Source of the DNA: Saprospiraceae bacterium
Lineage (GTDB): Bacteria > Bacteroidota > Bacteroidia > Chitinophagales > Saprospiraceae
Assembly (NCBI GenBank): GCA_007125435.1
Contig: SLDF01000176.1
Span: 1-14,818, forward strand
Direction of reading: 5' to 3'
Length of the DNA stretch: 14,818 nt
This document shows, piece by piece, positions 7,783-14,804 of this stretch (within the stretch, counting starts at the first letter, position 1; every line of letters starts with the position of its first letter). The notes beneath the pieces were generated by a model. That model was not told the origin of the DNA and made no database searches. It was given only the letters and a program-made list of their open reading frames with translations. The position numbers and the translations under genes are program-made.

Positions 7783-8371
7783 TACATTCGCAGAGATTTA
7801 CGATGTTTTAGGCGCCTGTGTTTTATATCCAGCGCCTATCAGAGATATCTTGTTATCTCTAGCTGCCGAAGGGTTATTTGTAGCGAAATGGTCTGATGTA
7901 ATTCAAGATGAATGGGTACGAAACCTATTGGATAATCGATCTGATTTGACAAAAGAACAACTGAATCAGACAACTAAAGCAATGAATTTAGCTTTTCCCG
8001 ATGCAAATGTCGAGAACTTTGAAGAATTGATACCTAGTCTTAAGCTTCCTGATAAAGACGACAGACACGTATTTGCGTGTGCGATAAGATGCAACGCAGA
8101 TCTGATTGTCACTTACAACTCAAAGGACTTTCCAGCAGATGAACTATCAAAATATGATTTAGAAGTACAATTACCAGACGAATTGACTTCAAATCTAATT
8201 GATATTAATCCAGAATTAGCTTGTAAAGCTTTCAATAAAATGGTTAAAAGGCTTAAAAAACCGAGAAAGACTAAAAATGAAGTTTTGAACTCGCTGAAAA
8301 TGTGTGGAGTGAATAAAAGTATAGAGAAATTAAAAAAACAACTGCTGATGCTCAAGACTCTGTACTTTTAA
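7769..8371 (+). CDS. PIN-domain toxin, first catalytic Asp apparently lost
   Basis: This 200-aa PIN-domain protein would be a Mg2+-dependent ribonuclease toxin. The family core is clear: ACVLYPAPIRDILLSLA (16-32), WSDVIQDEWVRNLL (41-54), LPDKDDRHVFACA (93-105) and DLIVTYNSKDFP (111-122). The acidic residues E48, D98 and D120 are present. The first catalytic Asp normally directly precedes A-C/N-V-L-Y-P; here that residue is G15 (codon GGC), with the nearest Asp at D12. Either a D-to-G substitution or a three-residue insertion after D12 would explain this. The toxin may be inactive. The only usable start is TTG at 7769: an in-frame TAA lies at 7763-7765 and no early ATG exists. It overlaps the antitoxin by 14 nt. 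The C-terminal 60 residues are Lys-rich. Confidence 0.85.
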   Translation: MDTNDTFAEIYDVLGACVLYPAPIRDILLSLAAEGLFVAKWSDVIQDEWVRNLLDNRSDLTKEQLNQTTKAMNLAFPDANVENFEELIPSLKLPDKDDRHVFACAIRCNADLIVTYNSKDFPADELSKYDLEVQLPDELTSNLIDINPELACKAFNKMVKRLKKPRKTKNEVLNSLKMCGVNKSIEKLKKQLLMLKTLYF

Positions 8372-8404
8372 TCAGAGCCGTCATCATATCCAAGTTTAAA
8401 GTCA

Positions 8405-8640
8405 TCATCTTACAGAGTGATGTCCATAGGGCACATTGCAAAATGTAGTCTTTTCTGGTCATGCATCAGCGATGTGAAAGGGTGGCGACGGCAGGAGCCA
8501 GACTCTGCGTAATGAAAATGAAGCAGAGGCCGACCGTTCAGGGAGCCCTGTAACGTAGCGACCCGCCGACGACAGGAGGAGGGTGATGCCCAAGCCATCC
8601 AAGATTGCTTATAAATAGCACTTGGGTCAAAAACCATCCA
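8405..8640 (-). repeat. Interspersed repeat, copy A (inverted relative to copy B)
   Basis: On the minus strand this segment shares three ordered blocks with 13395-13615: CTTGGGCATCACCCT (complement of 8580-8594, 15 of 15), a 21-nt block GGGTCGCTACG...GGGCT (complement of 8544-8564, 18 of 21), and CACATCGCTGATGCAT (complement of 8461-8476, 16 of 16). Flanking bases also show weaker similarity. It lies between the toxin gene and the convergent deiminase gene. Open frames across it have no credible protein signal. It resembles a short non-coding mobile or REP-like element; no transposase is present. Confidence 0.7.
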
Positions 8641-8658
8641 TATCAAGATGCAGTAGCT

Positions 8659-10683
8659 TTAATTTTTTATAAAACTACCATGCCAGATCGTTCCACTTCT
8701 ATCGGCAAATTGGAGGATGTAAGTTCCGGCTTTGAGCTTATTGCCAATGTCTAAAGTAAATGTATTATTTCTGAGAGACTGACCAACCTCACGTGATGAG
8801 AAGTGCAACTTGCCATGAATATCAATGATTTGCCACATGCCTGTGCTGTCAACGTCTCCACTCATTGACACATTTAGCAGGTGATCGACAGGATTGGGGA
8901 AAATGCTCAATTGGTTGTCTTTAATGTCCAAAGCTCCTAAAGCAGAAGTAGACTCTATCGGAATCCAAATAACTGGGACAGATCGCATCATAGAGCCGCT
9001 ATAGACTTTGAGTTTGGCCTCTTTTTCGATTGTCCAGTCATTCATCTCATCTAGCGATAAGCCAAGGGCTATAGACTGAGAAGCTGCTGCCGATAAAGTA
9101 GCGCCATTCTCAGGTGATTCAAAAATTTGTAGGGGAAAGTTTACATTCTTCTCCAAAATGATCGAATCAATAGCAACCATAGTCGGCGTGTGATTCGTAA
9201 ATACAACTTCTCGCTCTATGAAGTCTATGTCTTCATACGAGAAGATAATAGTATCCAGATCAAACCTAATATCAGGTTCATATGTAAATGCCGTCTGTCT
9301 GGCACCATCTTTACCGACTAATGGCCAATAAGACGTTTTACTTGATTCATCTACTGCATAAAAGTAGTAAGACAAAGAAGTGTCTCCCGGGCTCAAGACG
9401 ATATCTGCCTTGAATGACCGATCAGTAAGCGATTCTAAAAGTATGGTGTCATAAGGCTGGTCATTTATACTTGAGAACAGATACAGACTATCTGTCACCA
9501 AATCAGCCCCACTGTAAGGAATGATATCAGCCACCAAACTTATCGTATCTCTATATGCCATGGATTTGGCCAGAGGCTTATGTTCGATATATAGCATATG
9601 TCTGTCCGCCATATCCTTAACCCTGCAATGCAGAGCGTCAGTAGAAATCCAACTCCCTGTAAAACCTCTGACATCATATCCCGGCATAGCCTCTCTGTAT
9701 ACTTTTAGCGCTTCTTCATCCCATGGACTATTGGTAATTGGCACATATACACGCTCATTAAGAATCAATGAATTGGTATAAGGCTGTCCCTGAGGAGAAT
9801 ATACCCTATACACTTCGAATGGCGTCCCGTATGAACTGATTTGATTGGCATAATACTCTGCTATGTATTCATAGACATGGTATCTTGGGTGAAGCTCCGG
9901 CACTTCTGCTATTAATATCTTGTCTACATCCAGAAATTTTGCCCAGGTATCTATGTGTCTTATATACTCTCCCTGAGCATCTTCTGTAATATGGTAGGTA
10001 TGAACACCTAGAAAGTCCCACATATTCTCAAGAATGCGATCTAAGTCAAAGCCGTTCTCCTCTTCAACAAGGTCTGTAGAGGCTCCAATGCCCAGACCAT
10101 CTGCCATAAAATTACCACCACAATGGACTAAATCCATGCTGTAATGATGAATATCGGTAGCCTCAGCGACGGCTATTGGCACATTATTATCACTAGCGCG
10201 TGGACGATTATAAATAAAGTCGACTATTTCAATCTTGTCATCTTCGGTGGCGATATACCATGGGCCATAGTCACGAGTCCATATAGAATTAGTAGGTGCT
10301 GTGATGAATACTACGTTTTCCATATTCACACCACCATTAGTAAATGTATTGGTCGCTTGATTCTGCTGCCAGTTGCCACTGACCAGAGTGTATACTTTGA
10401 CATGCTCAGACATGGCTGCAACAAGAGCTACCGGAATACCCAATGGGAAGCGAATAAGGGCACCCTCCATTCTTTCAAACTCAGCTATGCTTCTCACCAG
10501 ACCTTCAGGGGCTGATGACCTTTGAAACCCCTTACCTATTTCATCTAACCTCTCCATCTCAGAAGGTGTCAGATACCGTGGCAGGTTGTCTGTTTCATTC
10601 CACTCTTCGGTAGGAAGTGTCTGTGCACCTAATGGACTGATCCAGATCAATGCACTTAGCAATAATAATGTGGTATATCTCAT
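8659..10683 (-). CDS. Secreted PPAD-like peptidylarginine deiminase with T9SS sorting domain
   Basis: This 674-aa enzyme would convert arginine (in peptides or agmatine-like substrates) to citrulline, releasing ammonia. Order: signal peptide (about 1-20, ending LGA|QT), deiminase fold (about 60-370), two beta-sandwich regions (about 375-468 and 470-578), and a type A T9SS C-terminal domain (about 582-674, with IFPNPVDHLLNV and GTYILQF). Catalytic residues follow the Porphyromonas gingivalis PPAD pattern: D138, H243, N304 and C353, spaced like PPAD D130, H236, N297 and C351. W135, R160, R162, D195, Y240 and D245 fall where PPAD has W127, R152, R154, D187, Y233 and D238 (PPAD numbers from memory). 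R160/R162 would bind the carboxylate of a C-terminal arginine, favouring PPAD-like rather than agmatine-deiminase specificity. The protein is about 120 aa longer than PPAD. The ATG complement at 10681-10683 places the signal peptide correctly. It is divergent from prfC. Confidence 0.9.
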   Translation of the reverse strand: MRYTTLLLLSALIWISPLGAQTLPTEEWNETDNLPRYLTPSEMERLDEIGKGFQRSSAPEGLVRSIAEFERMEGALIRFPLGIPVALVAAMSEHVKVYTLVSGNWQQNQATNTFTNGGVNMENVVFITAPTNSIWTRDYGPWYIATEDDKIEIVDFIYNRPRASDNNVPIAVAEATDIHHYSMDLVHCGGNFMADGLGIGASTDLVEEENGFDLDRILENMWDFLGVHTYHITEDAQGEYIRHIDTWAKFLDVDKILIAEVPELHPRYHVYEYIAEYYANQISSYGTPFEVYRVYSPQGQPYTNSLILNERVYVPITNSPWDEEALKVYREAMPGYDVRGFTGSWISTDALHCRVKDMADRHMLYIEHKPLAKSMAYRDTISLVADIIPYSGADLVTDSLYLFSSINDQPYDTILLESLTDRSFKADIVLSPGDTSLSYYFYAVDESSKTSYWPLVGKDGARQTAFTYEPDIRFDLDTIIFSYEDIDFIEREVVFTNHTPTMVAIDSIILEKNVNFPLQIFESPENGATLSAAASQSIALGLSLDEMNDWTIEKEAKLKVYSGSMMRSVPVIWIPIESTSALGALDIKDNQLSIFPNPVDHLLNVSMSGDVDSTGMWQIIDIHGKLHFSSREVGQSLRNNTFTLDIGNKLKAGTYILQFADRSGTIWHGSFIKN

Positions 10684-11004
10684 GAAATATCAAATAAAGG
10701 CAGTATAACTATTTTTCAAACGTTGGTAAAAATAATGCTATTATAGTTTAAATACAACATATCTATTGGATTGTTGAGCACATAGCATATCACTGTGGCT
10801 ATTTCTGTAAAGAATGTTGAATACCTTAAAAGCTTTATCTGAGCTTATCTTATGACCTAAAGGGTAAATTGAAATAATTAGACGTGAATTAACTACATTT
10901 GCAGTCGTTTTTGAAAAGTGAGGCGTGGCAGCTATGATATGTGTAAAATTGCACTAAAGCAATGTAAAAATCTATGCGCTGCCACCAAAGAAGCAGAATA
11001 CCAT
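10684..11004. other. Divergent intergenic region between the deiminase and prfC
   Basis: About 320 nt separate the deiminase start (minus strand) from prfC (plus strand). The right part carries a clear prfC promoter. No exact -7 element was found for the deiminase. No tRNA or small ORF of merit is visible. Confidence 0.5.
10869..10901 (+). promoter_or_regulatory. Bacteroidota housekeeping promoter of prfC
   Basis: TTG at 10869-10871 (-33) and TACATTTG at 10894-10901 (-7, exact TAnnTTTG) are separated by 22 nt, within the loose range for the phylum's primary sigma factor. Transcription would start near 10907, giving a leader of roughly 98 nt before the ATG at 11005. Confidence 0.65.
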
Positions 11005-12585
11005 ATGAGCAATCAGAAAGAGATAGAAAAGCGTCGGACATTTGGAATCATCAGTCACCCGGATGCGGGTAAGACAACGCTCACAGAAAAGCTCCTTTTG
11101 TTTGGTGGCGCCATACAAACTGCAGGCGCGGTCAAATCCAATAAGGTGAAGAAGCATGCGACTTCTGACTTTATGGAGATAGAGAAACAGAGGGGTATAT
11201 CTGTGGCCACCTCAGTAATGGGCTTTGAATACGAAGGACTTCAGATCAACATCCTGGATACACCGGGTCACAAGGACTTCGCAGAAGATACATACAGAAC
11301 ACTGACTGCCGTAGATAGTGTCATAGTCGTCATAGATGTCGCCAAAGGTGTAGAGGAACAAACAGAAAAATTAGTTGAAGTTTGTAGAATGCGCAAAACG
11401 CCTATTATTGTATTCATCAATAAACTTGACCGAGAGGGACTTGACGGCATGGACCTCCTGGATGAAGTAGAAGAAAAGCTTGGACTAAATGTCCGCCCTC
11501 TTTCATGGCCAATAGGAATGGGACAGCGTTTTCAGGGTGTGTATAACCTGTATGAGAAAAAGCTCTGCTTGTTTAGTCCTCATGGCAAACAAGCAGAGGA
11601 AGGTGTGATTGAGTTTGACGATCTGCAAGATCCTGAACTTGAAAAACACATCGGTGGAGCAGCAGCTAGTGAGCTCAGAGACGAGGTCGAAATGGTGGAT
11701 ACCGTATATCCGGACTTTGATAGAGAGGCGTATCTCAGTGGTGAACAATCTCCTGTGTTCTTTGGATCCGCCATTAATAACTTCGGAGTAAAAGAACTTC
11801 TGGATTGCTTTATAGAGATAGCTCCTACTCCTCTAGGAAGAGATGCTGAGGAGAGAAGGGTTTTGCCATCTGAGGATAAGTTTTCAGGGTTTGTGTTTAA
11901 GATTCACGCGAATATGGATCCTAAGCACCGGGATAGGATTGCTTTTTGCCGTATTGTATCCGGTCAGTTTGAACGGAATAAAAACTATCACCATGTGAGG
12001 CTGGGTAAAAACTTCAGATCTCACAACCCGACAAGTTTCATGGCCTCCAAGAAGTCAGTTGTCGAAGAAGCGTATCCCGGAGATGTGATAGGGCTATATG
12101 ATTCTGGAACATTTAAAATAGGGGACTCTCTTACTGAGGGTGAGACCTTAAACTTTAAAGGTATACCAAGTTTTTCTCCTGAGCAGTTTCGCTATGTCAA
12201 TAATGCAGATCCCATGAAAAGTAAGCAGCTGAACAAGGGTCTCCTGGAGCTCATGGACGAAGGTCTAGCACAATTATTCACTAAGGAAGATAACAACAGG
12301 AAGATTATTGGTACAGTGGGAGCACTGCAGTTTGATGTGATTCAATATAGATTAGAAAATGAATATGGCGCAAAATGCAATTACGAGCCCATGCACCTCC
12401 ACAAAGCTTGCTGGGTCAAATGTAGTGATCCCAAGGTGTTGGATGCTTTCATTAATCGTAGAAAAAAAGATCTGGCAAGGGACAAACAAGGTCGATTGGT
12501 TTATCTGGCAGAGACGGCCTGGGGTTTGAAAACGGTGCAGGAAGCTCACCCTGAGATCGAGTTTTTCTTTACGGATGAATTTTAA
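11005..12585 (+). CDS. prfC: Peptide chain release factor 3 (RF3)
   Basis: RF3 is a translational GTPase that removes RF1/RF2 from the ribosome after peptide release. The 526-aa product matches the usual length (E. coli 529 aa). GTPase motifs are complete: G1 SHPDAGKTT (17-25), EKQRGIS (60-66) in the switch region, G3 DTPGH (85-89) and G4 NKLD (139-142). Domain 2 and the RF3-specific C-terminal domain follow, with KIIGTVGALQFDVIQYRLE about 85-100 residues before the end. The start is placed at ATG 11005 because the sequence then begins MSNQKEIEKRRTFGIISHPD as in other RF3 proteins. In-frame GTG (10918) and ATG (10939) would add 29 or 22 unusual residues encoded by the leader. It has its own promoter and is convergent with the PH-domain gene. 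Confidence 0.97.
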   Translation: MSNQKEIEKRRTFGIISHPDAGKTTLTEKLLLFGGAIQTAGAVKSNKVKKHATSDFMEIEKQRGISVATSVMGFEYEGLQINILDTPGHKDFAEDTYRTLTAVDSVIVVIDVAKGVEEQTEKLVEVCRMRKTPIIVFINKLDREGLDGMDLLDEVEEKLGLNVRPLSWPIGMGQRFQGVYNLYEKKLCLFSPHGKQAEEGVIEFDDLQDPELEKHIGGAAASELRDEVEMVDTVYPDFDREAYLSGEQSPVFFGSAINNFGVKELLDCFIEIAPTPLGRDAEERRVLPSEDKFSGFVFKIHANMDPKHRDRIAFCRIVSGQFERNKNYHHVRLGKNFRSHNPTSFMASKKSVVEEAYPGDVIGLYDSGTFKIGDSLTEGETLNFKGIPSFSPEQFRYVNNADPMKSKQLNKGLLELMDEGLAQLFTKEDNNRKIIGTVGALQFDVIQYRLENEYGAKCNYEPMHLHKACWVKCSDPKVLDAFINRRKKDLARDKQGRLVYLAETAWGLKTVQEAHPEIEFFFTDEF

Positions 12586-12597
12586 TTGAGGTCTTGC

Positions 12598-12649
12598 AAT
12601 AGGATTTTTCCTGGCCCCACCTGACTGAGGCAGCTGCAAAAAACCTATT
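12598..12649. terminator. Imperfect inverted repeat between convergent genes
   Basis: AATAGGATTTTTCC (12598-12611) pairs with GCAAAAAACCTATT (12636-12649) at 12 of 14 positions, with an inner small hairpin CCT-GACTG-AGG (12620-12630). It lies just after prfC and before the end of the minus-strand gene and could act as a shared terminator, although it lacks a classic GC stem plus T-run. Confidence 0.35.
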
Positions 12650-12703
12650 CCACAAAGCGGGTTGAATATGTCAAACACACAAGTATGCAAATTTATCAAC
12701 TCT

Positions 12704-13333
12704 TTAGCTTTCCAATAGCTTTGCTTTTCTCATGTTAAACTCTTCCTCTGTGATGATACCCTTTACCATCAGGTTGTGCAGTCGTTCGATTTCTTCTGAG
12801 ATGATTTTAGGGTTATTAGATGAATTATTGCCAGATGGGGTCGTCAGATTTTGATTGAATGCCTGAGCTTGTTGTTGTCTGAACAAACTTTGTTGCTCTG
12901 AAATGGTATCTTTCAGGAGGCTTGGATTTTGAAGCATCTCATGAACAGTCGAGCCCATCTCCGCGGCGGTCTGTATATGTACGTCACCAAAATTGAAGAT
13001 TCGCCCTATCAGAGGCTTCCTATATGATACGTTATGAATTTTATCGAGAGGGCTTTCTTTAGAATTAACAGAGAAAACACCAAACTCATCTAAAACTCTT
13101 AAGTTGGTGACAACCCAAAGATTATTATTCCTCTCAATGTATTTATAGATGAAGTATAATACAAATACAGCGCTGATTACCCACCCAATAATCATAAAAT
13201 CCGGAAAGTAAAAGTATGCAAACACCGATAGCAGTATCATGACAGCACTTATCAAAGCAGGGATCAGCAGCACAAACCAATGCTGATTTACCGTGAGTAT
13301 AACCGTCTCATTTTGTCTTAATTTGGTTTTCAT
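12704..13333 (-). CDS. Membrane protein with bacterial PH (bPH2) and SHOCT domains
   Basis: This 209-aa protein has two hydrophobic segments (about 19-40 and 46-66), then a cytoplasmic PH-like domain (about 70-150) beginning NNNLWVVTNLRVLDEFGVFS, typical of bacterial PH domain 2 (YdbS/YdbT-like) proteins, in which the domain follows two helices. SPLDKIHNVSYRKPLIGRIF (94-113) is the characteristic middle of the domain. A Gln/Asn-rich linker (about 145-175) leads to a C-terminal SHOCT motif (about 178-207: EIERLHNLMVKGIITEEEF), thought to mediate oligomerisation. The function is not established for this family; a role in membrane organisation is only suggested. It ends at 12704, convergent with prfC, and appears monocistronic. 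Confidence 0.88.
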   Translation of the reverse strand: MKTKLRQNETVILTVNQHWFVLLIPALISAVMILLSVFAYFYFPDFMIIGWVISAVFVLYFIYKYIERNNNLWVVTNLRVLDEFGVFSVNSKESPLDKIHNVSYRKPLIGRIFNFGDVHIQTAAEMGSTVHEMLQNPSLLKDTISEQQSLFRQQQAQAFNQNLTTPSGNNSSNNPKIISEEIERLHNLMVKGIITEEEFNMRKAKLLES

Positions 13334-13394
13334 AGCACTTATATATCATTGACATTTATTTATTCTTTCGCTTATAGTATTTGACTCTATTCGC

Positions 13395-13615
13395 CTTGTA
13401 TGATGGGGATGATTTATTGCATAGCCTTGGGCATCACCCTTCTCCCCAAAGCTTTGGGGAGAAGGGTCGCTACGCTTCGGGGCTCGCTATTCGCTCGGTC
13501 CTGCGGACTCACTCGCATGCGCTCTTGACCCACTCCACATCGCTGATGCATCATCAGAAATATCGACACTTTAAAATACATCCAATAAAATCTATTGGCG
13601 TCATAGCATCAACAG
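13395..13615 (+). repeat. Interspersed repeat, copy B, with a 32-bp perfect palindrome
   Basis: This copy shares three ordered blocks with copy A (8405-8640): 13426-13440, 13464-13484 and 13536-13551. It is in the opposite orientation. A perfect 32-bp palindrome centred on AAGCTT occupies 13436-13467 and could extrude as a hairpin; copy A has only a degenerate equivalent. The apparent open frame 13381-13638 is made of repeat sequence and is not believable as a gene. Confidence 0.7.
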
Positions 13616-13823
13616 CAAATCCAACTTTGCTAAAATAATAATTTATATGTAAATATATGCAAATGAAGACATCAAAATATATACATACTAGACTCATGAT
13701 GGGTCGGCAACATTCCTAAGAGGTATAAATCTGGTCTTATACTTCTTTTATTTACACTTGAGTTCGCTAGAGGATAATAATTTGCAAAAAATAAAAGGCA
13801 AAAGATAAAAGGAGGAAGAATGT

Positions 13824-14268
13824 GAAAGGTCAAAGGTCCAAAGGTCGGAAAGTCGAAGTCTTAAGTAGCTCAGAAGCTTAGGAGCTTAGAGGCTTAGGAG
13901 CTCAGGAGCAGAGGAGCTTAGAAGCTTAGCAGCATAGAAGCTCAGGGGCTTAGGTGTAGCCATTAATTATTTCATATATTTTTTTGTATCGAAGAAGATA
14001 TTCCAATATGTCTTTTTGGTCTGAAAGCCCAAGGTCGAAGGTCAAAAGTCCCAAAGTCAAAGGTCAAAAGTCTGAAAGTCTAAGGTCGAAGGTCGGAAAG
14101 TCGAAAGTCTAAAGGAGCTCTGAAGCTCAGGAGCGAAGGAGCTTAGGTATAGTCATTAGTTATTTATTTGTTTTTTGTGAAGAAGAAGAAGATATTCTAA
14201 GGTGTTTTTTTGGTCTGAAAGTCCAAGGTCAAAGGTCAAAAGTCTGAAGGTCGGAAAGTCGAAAGTCG
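13824..14268 (+). repeat. Compound repeat: two full units of about 195 bp and a partial third
   Basis: Each full unit has a GTC-phased array of 7/8-bp words (GTCNAAR or GTCNNAAR), an array of 8-bp words (consensus AGCTTAGG), and a similar spacer of about 65 bp. Unit 1 runs 13824-14018, unit 2 14019-14212, and unit 3 (words only) 14213-14268. The spacers 13955-14018 and 14148-14212 share TAGGTRTAGYCATTARTTATTT at the left and GATATTC and GGTCTGAAAG at the right. The unit length is almost constant although the numbers of words differ. Confidence 0.8.
13867..13954 (+). repeat. Eleven strictly in-phase octamers, consensus AGCTTAGG
   Basis: From 13867 the sequence divides without gaps into 11 words of 8 bp, such as AGCTCAGA, AGCTTAGG, AGCTTAGA, GGCTTAGG and AGCAGAGG. 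Four more in-phase words stand at 14116-14147 in the second unit. All words differ by point substitutions only, with no insertions or deletions. Confidence 0.85.
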
Positions 14269-14349
14269 CTTTGGAAGATAAAAGAATTATGTGTCAAGGA
14301 TTCTTTTAGTAGAAGGTAAAACGTATTAGTTACCCTGTGCCCACCGTAC

Positions 14350-14384
14350 AACTCGCTACGCTCGCGTTTATAGCAGAGCTTCTG
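14350..14384 (+). repeat. Exact 35-bp direct repeat, left copy
   Basis: The 35 bases starting AACTCGCTACGCTCGCG and ending AGAGCTTCTG are identical to those at 14784-14818, 434 bp to the right. Similarity extends a little leftwards (CACCGT then two mismatches). The right copy is cut by the window end, so the true repeat may be longer. Confidence 0.85.
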
Positions 14385-14462
14385 TCGAAAATTTTTCGGC
14401 ACCTTGTTAGTAAGGAGTTTTTAATCCAAATAAGACTTGAAAGCTTTCATTCATCTTCAAGT

Positions 14463-14717
14463 ATAAACAGCGGAGAGCACGGAGTGCTTGTAGCGTAAAC
14501 AGCAAACGGAGGCAATAGCCGACCGTTTGCATAAACAGCCGAAGTGAGGCGAATGCCAAAACGCAGGCGTAAACAAAATGCACCTAACTAACAGCTTGCA
14601 GCTTGAAACTTGCAGCTAAATACTATATTCTGCTTGAGAGATAGCAGCGCTATCGCAGCGCAAACGTCAAGCAAAGGCGCTAGCCGAATGCTTGACATTA
14701 AACAGCGAAGCGTAAAC
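14463..14717 (+). repeat. TAAAC-punctuated hairpin array
   Basis: TAAAC occurs at 14463, 14496, 14532, 14570, 14699 and 14713, four of these as TAAACAGC, with intervals of 33, 36 and 38 nt at the left. Segments between them hold hairpins: AGCAC-GGA-GTGCT (14477-14489), GCAAACGG...CCGTTTGC (14502-14530) and GTCAAGCA...TGCTTGAC (14666-14696). The two larger ones share the inner core AGGC-NNTA-GCCGA despite unrelated outer stems. Confidence 0.65.
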
Positions 14718-14734
14718 TTTGATTTCGCTTCGCT
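14704..14734. repeat. Inverted repeat joining the TAAAC and GTTTA halves
   Basis: AGCGAAGCG (14704-14712) is exactly complementary to CGCTTCGCT (14726-14734). The array changes orientation here: TAAAC words lie to the left and GTTTA words to the right. Confidence 0.65.
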
Positions 14735-14737
14735 CAT

Positions 14738-14804
14738 GTTTAACTCACTATCGTTCGCGTTTAGTTCGCTTTGCTCACCGTTTAACTCGCTACGCTCGCG
14801 TTTA
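14738..14804 (+). repeat. Tandem 21-bp repeats starting GTTTA
   Basis: Units begin at 14738, 14759 and 14780 (21, 21 and 20 bp), approximately GTTTARYTCGCTNYGYTCRC, and a fourth GTTTA at 14800 starts the tail of the 35-bp repeat. They are inverted relative to the TAAAC words to the left. Confidence 0.7.

Noticed and set aside
7779..7811. ATG overlapping the antitoxin stop as toxin start
   Set aside because: It is in a different frame from the PIN domain and stops after about ten codons; TTG 7769 is the only in-frame early start.
8410..8646. Minus-strand open frame of 78 codons
   Set aside because: It lies within the other copy of the same repeat; the two copies do not share a reading frame.
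10918..11004. Longer prfC start at GTG 10918 or ATG 10939
   Set aside because: The added residues have no counterpart in RF3 proteins, and the ATG at 11005 gives the normal family N-terminus; the extension lies in the predicted leader.
13381..13638. Open frame of 85 codons
   Set aside because: It consists of the interspersed repeat, including the 32-bp palindrome, and its translation is unlike any protein I know.
13824..14268. Considered as a CRISPR array
   Set aside because: The words are 7-8 bp, the two longer spacers resemble each other, and no cas gene is present.
14463..14804. Considered as integron attC sites
   Set aside because: GTTTAAC does not fit the GTTRRRY core, there are no gene cassettes, and no integrase is in the window.
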